Both the position numbers and the translations under genes were made by a program. DNA of 64,000 nt from Actinophytocola sp. Its GTDB lineage: Bacteria; Actinomycetota; Actinomycetes; Mycobacteriales; Pseudonocardiaceae. The first letter of the stretch is position 1. Every line of letters starts with the position of its first letter. Below the pieces are notes generated by a model, which saw only the letters and a program-made list of their open reading frames with translations, did no database searches and was not told where the DNA came from. The DNA is taken from assembly GCA_009377475.1 (NCBI GenBank), contig WHTY01000002.1, positions 1 through 64,000 on the forward strand, written 5' to 3'. Below are positions 6,565 through 14,055 of this stretch, in pieces.

Positions 6565-9395
6565 TCGGGGCTCTCCGTCCGGTAGCCGCGCCGGGTCGGC
6601 GCGAGGGGGCGCATCATGAACTCCGGCCGTCGCTGCCCGTCCGGCCCGAGCGCGGGCGTCGTCTTCGCCAGCCACTCCCGGTACACCTCGGCGGAGCGGC
6701 GGGTGTCGACGTAGACGTCGCCGTAGCGGTCCTCCGGCCGCGCCGGTTCCATACTGACCTTCTGCAGCCAGCAGTGCATGCCGGAGTGCGGGTCGGGGTG
6801 CACCGCGAACGCCAGGTTCTGGTGCACGCCGGGGTCGCTCCAGTCGATGCGGGACGAGTCCGGATCGGACGAGTCGAACGGCGCCACACCGCCCTTGTGG
6901 CGCAACAGCCAGGTGTGCTCACCGTCCAGATGGGACAGCTCCACCATGCCGGACACCCACCGGCTGCCCTCGCCGGGATGCAGCCGCCACCGTCCCATGT
7001 GGTGCGACAGCGCGCACACGCCGGGCCGGATGCCCTCGGTGACCCACACCCGCGCCACGAAGTAGCCGATCTCGGTGCTGATCCGCACCAGGTCGTCGGT
7101 GCGCACGCCGTGCCGCTTGGCGTCGGTGGAGTTCAGCCACACCGGGTGGGTGTTGGAGATCTCGTTGAGGTACTTGGCGTTGCCGGAGCGGGTGTGGATC
7201 AGCGTCGGCAACCGGAACGTCGGGACCAGCACCAGTTCGCCCGCGTCGACGTCGATCTCCCGCCGCGCGACGTGCGAGCGGATGTAGCCGGGCGTGGCAT
7301 GCTCGCCCTGGCCCCAGTCGCGCATCGCGGTGGCGAACACCTCCAGCTTCCGCGACGGCGTGGGCCAGCCGAACGTGACGTCGCCGTCGTCGTGGCGCAC
7401 GCCGACCGCGCCCGCCTCGCCGAACACCGGCGCGACGGAGTCCAGCGTGACCGGCTTGCGCACCACGCCCTGCTCGTCGACGTCGGTGTCCGCCTGCTCG
7501 TCGTCGGTCAGCGGGCGCTCGTCCACGCGGTAGACGTCGGTGTCCACCTCCACCACGCCGTAGCGGCGCATGTACTCCAGCGGCGTCATGCCCTGCGCGG
7601 CGGCCTTCTCCGGCAGTCCGGGGACGCTGTGCTCGAACACCCACCGGTAGTAGTCGTCGGTGGTCATCTTCTCGCCGGAGCGATACGGCGACTCGAAGTA
7701 CTTGGTGATGCCCAGCGCGCCGTCCGGGTCGATCCGCCAGGACAGCTCGAACCAGAACTCGTTCTCCTCCCACACCTCGCCGGGGTTGGCGTCGCGGGTG
7801 TCGGTGTAATCCTGACCCAGCTTGTCCATCGCGACGCGGCGCACCGGCTGTCGGAACCCGAGCCACCGCCCGGCGTGGGTCTCATACGAATGGGTGTCGT
7901 GGCGTTCGCTGGAATGGCCCATCGGCAGCACGTAGTCGGCGAACTCGGCGGTCTCCGACCACGTCGGGGTCAGCGCGACGTGCAGTCCGATCTTGTCGGG
8001 GTCGGTGAGCGTCTCGATCCAGGTGAAGCCGTCCGGGTTGGTCCAGATCGGGTTGTAGACGCGGGAGAAGTAGACGTCGAGGGTCCCGCGTCCCTCGCGG
8101 AGGAAGTGCGGCAGCAGGAACGACAGCTCGTTGGTCGCCAGGGGGTATTCGCGGGGCCAGATCAGCTCGTTCCAGTGCTCGTGGTGGCCGGGCATGTTGG
8201 GGCCCTGCGGGATGAACTTGTGCCACCCGTTCGGGCTGGTGCCGCCGCGTCCGCCGATGCTGCCGGTCAGCGCGAGCACGAACCACAGCGCCCGCGCCAC
8301 CTGCCAGCCGCCGAGGTTGCCCGCAGCGGCGGCGCGCCAGATGTGGGCGGAGAGCCTGCCGTCGCAGTCCGCGACGATCTCGGCGATCTCCGCGATCCGC
8401 TCGACCGGCACCTGCGCTTCCTCGGCGGCGAAGTCGAACGTGAACTCGGCGTAGTCGGCGGTGATGCGGTCGAGGAAGGTGTCGAAGTCCTGCGCGGCGT
8501 CCGGGTGGAGTTCGGCCAGGTAGGTCTGCCAGTTGAGCCAGCGGCGCAGGAACGCCTCGTCGATGCGCCGGGTGCGCAGCAGGTACGACGCGACTGCGAG
8601 CAGGATCGCGGCCTCGCTGCCCGGCCACGGCGCCAGCCAGGCGTCGGCGTGCGCGGCGGTGTTGGACATCCTCGGGTCGAGCACGACCAGCTTCGCGCCG
8701 GACTGCTTGCCCTCCATGATCCGCTGGGCGTGCGGGTTGAAGTAGTGCCCGGTCTCGAGGTGGCTGGACAGCAGCAGGATCACCTTGGCGTTGGCGTGGT
8801 CCGCCGAGGGTCGGTCGAAGCCGGTCCACAGCGACATGCCGAGCCGGGTACCCGCCGAGCAGATGTTGGTGTGGGTGTTGTGGCCGTCCACGCCCCAGGT
8901 GTTGAGGACGCGCTCGGTGAAGCCGTCCTCGCCGGGACGTCCGACGTGATACATGACGTCCTCGTGGCGGCCATCCGTGATCGCGGTGCTGATCCGGCTC
9001 GCGATGTCGTTGAGGGCGTCGTCCCAGCTGACGCGCTCCCACTGGCCCGCGCCGCGCTCGCCGGTGCGCCGCAGCGGGTAGAGGATGCGCTCCGGGTCGT
9101 TGAGCTGGTTGACGGTCGCCGGTCCCTTGGCGCAGTTTCGCCCGCGCGAGCCGGGGTGCGCGGGGTTGCCTTCCAGCTTCTTGACCGAGAGGTCGTCCTT
9201 GTCGACGTAGGCGAGCAGCCCGCAGGCGCTCTCGCAGTTGAAGCACGTGGTGGGGATCAGCATGTAGGAGTGCGGCACCTTGCGCGGGTGTGCCTTGGCG
9301 TCGTACTCGACGTGGTTGTCCCACGAGGACACCGGCGGGAAGTTGCGCAGGTGCTCGTGACGGCGGGCGCCTGGGAGGTCCGGTTCTACGCTCAT
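6561..9395 (-). CDS. Molybdopterin-dependent oxidoreductase, large catalytic subunit
   Basis: A 944-residue member of the DMSO-reductase/formate-dehydrogenase superfamily. The N-terminus has a [4Fe-4S] motif (CFNCESACG, fourth Cys in NCAKGPATVNQL) near residue 51. The bis-MGD domains follow; the cysteine in NTHTNICSAGTRLG near residue 180 is a plausible Mo ligand, and HLETGHYFNPHAQRI follows it. There is no twin-arginine signal, so it should be cytoplasmic. Formate dehydrogenase, thiosulfate/polysulfide reductase and SoeA-type sulfite dehydrogenase are the candidates; the SulP partner favours a sulfur oxyanion, but this is inference. It starts 10 bp behind the NrfD stop. Confidence 0.85.
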   Translation of the reverse strand: MSVEPDLPGARRHEHLRNFPPVSSWDNHVEYDAKAHPRKVPHSYMLIPTTCFNCESACGLLAYVDKDDLSVKKLEGNPAHPGSRGRNCAKGPATVNQLNDPERILYPLRRTGERGAGQWERVSWDDALNDIASRISTAITDGRHEDVMYHVGRPGEDGFTERVLNTWGVDGHNTHTNICSAGTRLGMSLWTGFDRPSADHANAKVILLLSSHLETGHYFNPHAQRIMEGKQSGAKLVVLDPRMSNTAAHADAWLAPWPGSEAAILLAVASYLLRTRRIDEAFLRRWLNWQTYLAELHPDAAQDFDTFLDRITADYAEFTFDFAAEEAQVPVERIAEIAEIVADCDGRLSAHIWRAAAAGNLGGWQVARALWFVLALTGSIGGRGGTSPNGWHKFIPQGPNMPGHHEHWNELIWPREYPLATNELSFLLPHFLREGRGTLDVYFSRVYNPIWTNPDGFTWIETLTDPDKIGLHVALTPTWSETAEFADYVLPMGHSSERHDTHSYETHAGRWLGFRQPVRRVAMDKLGQDYTDTRDANPGEVWEENEFWFELSWRIDPDGALGITKYFESPYRSGEKMTTDDYYRWVFEHSVPGLPEKAAAQGMTPLEYMRRYGVVEVDTDVYRVDERPLTDDEQADTDVDEQGVVRKPVTLDSVAPVFGEAGAVGVRHDDGDVTFGWPTPSRKLEVFATAMRDWGQGEHATPGYIRSHVARREIDVDAGELVLVPTFRLPTLIHTRSGNAKYLNEISNTHPVWLNSTDAKRHGVRTDDLVRISTEIGYFVARVWVTEGIRPGVCALSHHMGRWRLHPGEGSRWVSGMVELSHLDGEHTWLLRHKGGVAPFDSSDPDSSRIDWSDPGVHQNLAFAVHPDPHSGMHCWLQKVSMEPARPEDRYGDVYVDTRRSAEVYREWLAKTTPALGPDGQRRPEFMMRPLAPTRRGYRTESPE

Positions 9396-9405
9396 GTCGA
9401 TCCTC

Positions 9406-10224
9406 TCAGGACAGTGGGACGTCTTGGCCCGCGCGGACGAACACGCTCTCGTAGATCAGCAGGGCGGCCTGGACCAGCAGACCGGCCACGGCGGCGACCA
9501 GCAGCGTGCCCGCCGCCCATGCGGTTCCGGCGACGGCGGCGGCGAGCGCGGCGAGCCCGACGCCGCCGGTCCAGAACAGCCGGGCGTAGCGGCCGTGGGT
9601 GACCATGTGTGCGGCGGTCGCGGCCTGCTTGCTGGTGTGCCTGCCCAGGAACTCGAACAGCACCATCACGACGTGCCCGAGCGTGCCAAGCGTCAGAGCC
9701 GCCAGCAGCAGGGCGGTCGCTTCGGCGTCAAGCCCGGCGCCGATGCCAGCGAGCGCCATGGCGCCCGCGCCGACCATGACCGCCTGCACGATCAGGTGCC
9801 AGAACAGCAGCGGCGACTGCCACAGGTCGCGGCCCTCGGCCTGACCGAACAGGAACCCGGTGTAGCCCGCCGTCATCGCGGCGGCGACCAGCGCGGGCAC
9901 GGCCAGCCAGTCGTAGACGGTGTCGGGGGCACCGAGGATGCCCGCCGCCAGCCACGCCGTGAACAGCGCCGCGCCCGCCGCGAGCACGATCGCGCCCCAG
10001 AACATCCACGAGCGCGGGTTGGGTTTGAGCAGGATGTAGAGGAACCGCTCCGGGCGTTTCAGGTCCCAGACCAGCAGCGCGCCGGTGATGCCGATGCCCG
10101 CGACGCCGAGCGCGGGCGCGACGACGTCGCCCACGACGGCGAGGTCGATGCCCGCCAGGTGCGCCAGCGCGGCCAGCAGCATCGCGCCCGCGCCGACCGC
10201 CTTGGTCCACAGATACGTCGTCAC
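9406..10224 (-). CDS. NrfD/DmsC-like membrane anchor (separated by frameshift from its Fe-S half)
   Basis: About eight to nine hydrophobic segments typical of NrfD/PsrC/DmsC quinone-interacting anchors (VVAPALGVAGIGITGALLVWDL, LFWHLIVQAVMVGAGAM, LGTLGHVVMVLFEFLGRHT). The frame stays protein-like well upstream of 10224 to about 10419 (NTGPNVFYLGADRAVLDP, HPRPWGWRVTTYLWTK) and would join the upstream Fe-S frame if one copy of a tandem AGAAC at 10420-10429 were removed. The original gene was therefore probably a single Fe-S/NrfD fusion of about 508 residues. As written, a GTG at 10224 overlapping the Fe-S stop could restart translation. It should pass electrons between the molybdoenzyme and quinone. 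Confidence 0.75.
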   Translation of the reverse strand: MTTYLWTKAVGAGAMLLAALAHLAGIDLAVVGDVVAPALGVAGIGITGALLVWDLKRPERFLYILLKPNPRSWMFWGAIVLAAGAALFTAWLAAGILGAPDTVYDWLAVPALVAAAMTAGYTGFLFGQAEGRDLWQSPLLFWHLIVQAVMVGAGAMALAGIGAGLDAEATALLLAALTLGTLGHVVMVLFEFLGRHTSKQAATAAHMVTHGRYARLFWTGGVGLAALAAAVAGTAWAAGTLLVAAVAGLLVQAALLIYESVFVRAGQDVPLS

Positions 10225-10931
10225 CCGCCAGCCCCACGGGCGGGGGTGGGCGGTGTTGAGGGTGGTGCGGGCCTGGGTGACCGGGTCGGTCGGCAGGTCG
10301 CGGGAGACCTCGCGGCGGTGCTCGTCGGGGCGGGCCCAGAGGTAGGAGTCGCCGACCGGGGCGGCGGTCGGGTCCAGCACGGCGCGGTCGGCGCCGAGGT
10401 AGAAGACGTTCGGGCCGGTGTTCTGTTCTGCTCCGGCGCGCGCACCTGCGTGGGGTTCTGGTTGACCAACTTGGCGATGCCGCTCTGCGGGTCGTCCAGG
10501 TCGCCGACCCAGATGGAGTGAGTGGGACAGACGACGACGCACGCGGGTTCGAGCCCTTCGTCGACGCGGTGGGCGCAGAAGTTGCATTTGGCGGCGGTGT
10601 TGGTGTCGGCGTCGAGGTAGATGGCGTCGTACGGGCAGCCCTGCATGCACGCCTTGCAACCGATGCAGCGCTCGTTGTCGAAGTCGACGATGCCGTCGTC
10701 GCGTGTGAACAGCGCCTGGGTCGGGCAGATCGTCACGCACGGTGCGTCGGTGCAGTGGTTGCATCGCATGACCCCGAAGTCACGGGTGGTAGCGGGGAAC
10801 TCGCCCGACTCGACGTACTTCACCCAGGTGCGGAACTGGCCGACCGGGACGTCGTGCTCGGTCTTGCAGGCCACGGTGCAGGCATGACAGCCGATGCAGG
10901 TGTGCTGGTCGATGGCGAAGCCATACCGCAT
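10221..10931 (-). CDS. 4x[4Fe-4S] ferredoxin-like electron-transfer subunit, frameshifted C-terminus
   Basis: The first ~165 residues are a DmsB/HybA-type protein with four cysteine groups: CIGCHACTVACK, CNHCTDAPCVTICP, CIGCKACMQGCP and CNFCAHRVDEGLEPACVVVCP, enough for four [4Fe-4S] clusters. It should shuttle electrons from the molybdenum subunit to the membrane anchor. After APEQN the frame turns into a low-complexity Pro/Arg/Thr/Ser tail typical of an out-of-frame reading, while the neighbouring frame carries sensible sequence into NrfD; a 5-bp tandem duplication explains the break. The start at 10931 (MRYGFAIDQ) follows GGAGGTCGCCCC. It is the first gene of the operon, divergent from the LysR gene. 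Confidence 0.8.
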   Translation of the reverse strand: MRYGFAIDQHTCIGCHACTVACKTEHDVPVGQFRTWVKYVESGEFPATTRDFGVMRCNHCTDAPCVTICPTQALFTRDDGIVDFDNERCIGCKACMQGCPYDAIYLDADTNTAAKCNFCAHRVDEGLEPACVVVCPTHSIWVGDLDDPQSGIAKLVNQNPTQVRAPEQNRTPARTSSTSAPTAPCWTRPPPRSATPTSGPAPTSTAARSPATCRPTRSPRPAPPSTPPTPARGAGG

Positions 10932-11010
10932 GGGGCGACCTCCGAGGGCGAGCACCGCGAGACGTCACTGACTCACTGTGACCGTATTAGCGGTGCACTC
11001 GGCGCGGTAC

Positions 11011-11064
11011 TAACCTTGGCTTTGGGAGGTCCAAACCTGGGCTTGGGAGTGGGAGGTGGGCGCC
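11011..11064. promoter_or_regulatory. Candidate LysR operator and decisive ribosome site
   Basis: The divergent intergenic stretch holds TTTGG-GAGGT-CCAAA (11021-11035), a perfect 5-bp dyad with a 5-base spacer, and a related second pair (CCAAACCTGGGCTTGG, 11031-11046). This is a plausible LysR-type binding region for control of both directions. GGGAGGTG at 11051-11058 is best spaced for the GTG at 11065, which decides that start. Confidence 0.5.
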
Positions 11065-11991
11065 GTGCCGTTGCCCTCGCGGGTGCCCGAACTGGGCGCG
11101 CTCGACCTGCTGCTCAGCGTCGCGCGCCTGGGCAGCCTGGGCAAAGCGGCCCGCGAGCGCGGCATCTCGCAGCCCGCCGCCGCGTCGCGAATTCGCACGA
11201 TGGAGCGACTGATCGGTGTGCCGCTGATCGTCCGCTCCAACACGGGTTCCCGGCTCACCGAGAACGGCGCGATGATCGCCGACTGGGCGCGGCGGGTAGT
11301 CGACGCGGCGGGCGAGCTGGACGCGGGCATCGAGGCGCTGCGCAACGAGCAGGCCAGCCGGGTTCGACTGGCGTGCAGCATGACGATCGCGGAGTACCTG
11401 TTGCCGCGCTGGTTGTCCGAGCTGCGACGACGACTGGCCACGGCGTCGATCGGCTTGCAGGTCGTGAACTCGGTGCTGGTCGCGGAGAAGGTGCTCAGTG
11501 GGGACGTCGATCTCGGGTTCGTGGAGGGCGCCGAAGTCAGCGAGGGGCTGGAGTCGCATGTGGTCGCCACCGACGAGCTGCTGCTTGTGGTGCCGCACAA
11601 CCACGTGTGGGCCACCCGCCGCGATCCGGTGACCGCCGACGAACTCGCCCGCACGCCGCTGATCAGCCGCGAGCCCGGTTCCGGCACCCGCTACGTGCTG
11701 GACCACGAGCTGGCGCGGCTCGGTTTCACCGACGACGACCGGCCGGAGCCCATCATGGAGCTGTCCTCAACGACGGCGATCAAGGCCGCGGTCGAGGCGG
11801 GGATCGGTCCCGCCGTGCTCAGCTCGCTGGTGCTCGCCGACGACGTCGCGGCGGGCAAGGTCGTCGTCGTGCCGACGTCCGGATTGGACCTGCGCCGCAC
11901 GCTGCGGCTGGTGCTGCGCGCGGGGGAGCAGCTCGGTCCGGTGCTGCGCGACGTCGTCGCGGCGACGCGGCAGTTGCGGCAGTTGGTGTGA
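11065..11991 (+). CDS. LysR-family transcriptional regulator
   Basis: A 308-residue protein. The N-terminal winged helix-turn-helix reads LLLSVARLGSLGKAARERGISQPAAASRIRTMERLIGVPLI, the standard LysR recognition region, followed by a LysR substrate-binding domain (VRLACSMTIAEYLLPRWL ... LTTDELLLVVP-like block ... GSGTRYVLDH). The GTG at 11065 has GGAGGTG six bases upstream; the GTG at 11056 overlaps that ribosome site and is rejected. It is divergent from the molybdoenzyme operon across about 130 bp and is the obvious candidate regulator of that operon. The coinducer is unknown; CysB/Cbl-like control by sulfur would fit a sulfite enzyme but is not shown. Confidence 0.88.
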   Translation: MPLPSRVPELGALDLLLSVARLGSLGKAARERGISQPAAASRIRTMERLIGVPLIVRSNTGSRLTENGAMIADWARRVVDAAGELDAGIEALRNEQASRVRLACSMTIAEYLLPRWLSELRRRLATASIGLQVVNSVLVAEKVLSGDVDLGFVEGAEVSEGLESHVVATDELLLVVPHNHVWATRRDPVTADELARTPLISREPGSGTRYVLDHELARLGFTDDDRPEPIMELSSTTAIKAAVEAGIGPAVLSSLVLADDVAAGKVVVVPTSGLDLRRTLRLVLRAGEQLGPVLRDVVAATRQLRQLV

Positions 11992-12002
11992 GCGCCGCGC
12001 CC

Positions 12003-12353
12003 CTACTGCTTCGCGACGAGTCCCTGGCGGCGGCCCGCCTCCTCGGCCATGACGCCGCGCAGGACGTCGATCGCCTCGACGAGCTGGGGATACCGCAGCG
12101 AGTAGAAGATGCTGGTGCCGCGCCGGGTGGCGTCGACGACGCCGCGTTCGCGCAGCATCGCCAGGTGCTGCGACACGTTCGGCTGCGTGGTTTCGAGCAT
12201 GGTGCAGAGCTCCCCGACCGAGCGGCTGCCGTCCGCGAGCGCGTACATCAGCATGAGTCGCTTGGGGTCGTTGAGCGCCTTGCAGAGGCTCGCCGTCAGT
12301 TCGTGCAGCTCAGCCCGCAAGGCCGGATCGAGTCCCGAAACCTGATCGCCCAT
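12003..12353 (-). CDS. ArsR-family winged-helix repressor
   Basis: A 116-residue protein with the ArsR/SmtB fold: LCKALNDPKRLMLMYALADGSRSVGELCTMLETTQPNVSQHLAMLRERGVV, then the wing RRGTSIFYSLRYP. One cysteine lies in the first helix (LCKAL) and one in ELCTML; the classical metal motif ELCVCDL is absent, so it may sense thiols or redox rather than metal. The start at 12353 (MGDQVSG) was preferred over a longer Ser/Arg-rich extension that runs into the next intergenic palindrome. It is convergent with the LysR gene, 11 bp apart. Its targets are unknown. Confidence 0.85.
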   Translation of the reverse strand: MGDQVSGLDPALRAELHELTASLCKALNDPKRLMLMYALADGSRSVGELCTMLETTQPNVSQHLAMLRERGVVDATRRGTSIFYSLRYPQLVEAIDVLRGVMAEEAGRRQGLVAKQ

Positions 12354-12430
12354 GCTCACAGAGTAGTGGGACGGGCACTCCGTGACACCGCTTTCGGTGT
12401 AGTCATGCCTGGTTCGCCGCGCCACCGCGT

Positions 12431-12484
12431 GTTGATCTGAAGACATCTCGGTCGTGATAGCGACACAAACGTCGTCAGATCGAC
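12431..12484. repeat. Dispersed ~54-bp imperfect palindrome, copy 1
   Basis: It begins GTTGATCTGAAGAC and ends GTCGTCAGATCGAC, with imperfectly complementary arms. Similar elements lie at 58832-58880 and 59916-59969; the last is nearly perfect. It lies upstream of the ArsR gene and the DUF5709 gene in an otherwise empty 235-bp gap. Confidence 0.7.
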
Positions 12485-12588
12485 AACGTCCGTACGCTGG
12501 AAACCGCACTCGACGGCGGCGATGTTTCGCCGCCGCGTGGCGAGTCAACCCTCCCTGTGACAGCGATGCCGCCTGATGGGAGGTCGCC

Positions 12589-13110
12589 ATGACGGAGGGC
12601 AAGGACCCCGGCACGCCGCCGCAGGACACCGGCATGCCCGACGACGTCGAGACCGATCCGGCGGCGCTGAACAGCAGCGAAGACCTCGACGAGGACCGCC
12701 TCAAGGTCGATCCGCTTGAGACCGGCGTCGAGCCGCCCGAGCAGTGGTCGGCGGCCGAGCACTACGACCGGACGCCGTTCGAGCAGGAGCAGGGCGAGAC
12801 CCTGGAAGATCGGATTCAGCAGGAACAGCCGGACACCGAGGCGTCCGCGCCGCCGGACCCGCCGGTGTCGGCGACCCCGGTCAGCGAGCTGGACGCGTCG
12901 ATGGACGACCCGGCGGTGGACCCCGAGGAACCGCTGGTGCGCGAAGAGGAACCGCTGGTGCGCGAACAATTCGACGTGGAAGAACCGCCCTCGGACGCCG
13001 AGCGGCGCGGTCAGAGCGCGGACAAGGCAGGCGGCTCGGTCGCCAACGCGCTCCGCGAGCCCCACGACCCGCCCGACACGCCGAAGCCACCCGACCGCGC
13101 GGAGGAGTGA
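12589..13110 (+). CDS. DUF5709 acidic protein
   Basis: A 173-residue, strongly acidic protein without cysteines. The N-terminal part shows the DUF5709 pattern: LDEDRLKVDPLETGVEPPEQWS, then GETLEDRIQQEQPD. The rest is Pro/Glu/Asp-rich and probably disordered. Function is unknown; the family is restricted to actinobacteria. A ribosome site (GGGAGGTCGCC) precedes the ATG. An exact 21-bp tandem duplication at 12925-12966 repeats EEPLVRE in frame, a sign of replication slippage. The gene stands alone and runs into a strong bidirectional hairpin. Confidence 0.82.
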   Translation: MTEGKDPGTPPQDTGMPDDVETDPAALNSSEDLDEDRLKVDPLETGVEPPEQWSAAEHYDRTPFEQEQGETLEDRIQQEQPDTEASAPPDPPVSATPVSELDASMDDPAVDPEEPLVREEEPLVREQFDVEEPPSDAERRGQSADKAGGSVANALREPHDPPDTPKPPDRAEE

Positions 13111-13151
13111 GCGGCAGGGCCGACCCCCCGACGAGTGTCGGCCCTGCCGCT
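13110..13151. terminator. Bidirectional terminator between DUF5709 and LigD-type genes
   Basis: A perfect 15-bp stem (AGCGGCAGGGCCGAC pairing with GTCGGCCCTGCCGCT) with a 12-base loop fills the 39 bp between two convergent genes and even overlaps both stop codons. It should serve both transcripts. Confidence 0.8.
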
Positions 13152-14055
13152 ATCCCCGCAGCTCCGCCAACCGGCGCGCCGCCTCGCCTGGCGAGCAGGC
13201 CAGGCGTTTGTCGTGCAGCCGCTGCCACGGGTCGGTCTTCTGCGCCAACCGCCGGTGCAGGCGCCGCATGTCCCAGCCGGTCGACCACGCGCCGGCCAGC
13301 TCGCTCCAGTCGATCGGCACGGCGCAGGCCGCGCCGGGCCGGGCGCGCACCGAGTACGGCGCGATGAACGTCTGTCCATAGCCATTGCGGTTGACGTCCA
13401 GGAAGATCCGCTCACCCCGGCGTTCCTTGCGGAACTCCGTGGTGAGCCGGTGCGGGTCGGCGGCGACCAGGGTGTCGGCGATGTCGGCCGCGAGCCGCCG
13501 CACCTGGTCGGCGTCCGCCGACTGGTCAAGCGGTGCGACGACGTGAAAGCCGCGCCCACCGGTGGCTTGCAGGTAGGCGAGCAGCCCCAGCTCCCCGAAC
13601 AGGTCCCGCAGCCGCCGCGCCACGCTCCGGACCTCCCCGATCGCGGCGGACCCTTCCGGTGGATCGATGTCGATCACCAGCAGGTCAGGGCAGTCCAACG
13701 CGGCCGTCGTCGACGGCCAGATGTGGAACTCGATCGCGGCCTGGTCGGCCAGGTACGTCAGCGCCGCCTCGCTGGTGGCGAGCACCGCACGCTGGGTACC
13801 GCCCTCGCGCAGCGGCACGTCCGCCGTGTCCAGCCATTTCGGGAAGTGCTCCGACGCCTGCTTCTGCATGAAGCCGTCGGCGTCGATGCCGTCGGGGTAG
13901 CGCCGCAGCGTGAGCGGACGGTCCCGCAGGTGCGGCAGCATCACCTCGGCCACGTGGTGCATGTGGTCGGCGAGGTCGCCCTTGGTGAGCCCCGCCTGCG
14001 CGAACAGCACCTTGTCCTGGTTCGAGATCGGGACCTCACGCCCCACGATCGGCAT
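13150..14055 (-). CDS. LigD-type primase-polymerase domain protein
   Basis: A 301-residue stand-alone polymerase domain of the archaeo-eukaryotic primase type found in LigD. Visible motifs are the metal-binding DLLVIDIDPPEG near residue 128, GGRGFHVVAPL near 165, and the late WSELAG region. N-terminal ISNQDKVLFAQAGLTKGDL and RPLTLRRYPDGIDADGFMQK match the family. Such proteins fill gaps or add ribonucleotides during Ku-dependent end joining; no ku or ligase gene is nearby. The start at 14055 follows GAGGAGGCTCCC and lies 20 bp inside the upstream gene, so the two are coupled. Confidence 0.85.
   Translation of the reverse strand: MPIVGREVPISNQDKVLFAQAGLTKGDLADHMHHVAEVMLPHLRDRPLTLRRYPDGIDADGFMQKQASEHFPKWLDTADVPLREGGTQRAVLATSEAALTYLADQAAIEFHIWPSTTAALDCPDLLVIDIDPPEGSAAIGEVRSVARRLRDLFGELGLLAYLQATGGRGFHVVAPLDQSADADQVRRLAADIADTLVAADPHRLTTEFRKERRGERIFLDVNRNGYGQTFIAPYSVRARPGAACAVPIDWSELAGAWSTGWDMRRLHRRLAQKTDPWQRLHDKRLACSPGEAARRLAELRG

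Noticed and set aside
6438-9602. A 1054-codon open frame on the plus strand across the molybdoenzyme gene
   Set aside because: It is antisense to a gene with clear cofactor motifs, rich in Val/Arg/His/Gln as expected for the mirror of high-GC codon bias, and has no ribosome site or recognisable domain.
10221-10419. A natural Pro/Arg/Thr-rich C-terminal tail of the Fe-S subunit
   Set aside because: The parallel frame reads as ordinary protein continuing into NrfD, and a tandem AGAAC pair marks the exact slippage point.
10518-12440. A 640-codon plus-strand frame covering the Fe-S gene start and the LysR gene
   Set aside because: It includes the LysR gene out of phase and spans a divergent promoter; no domain visible.
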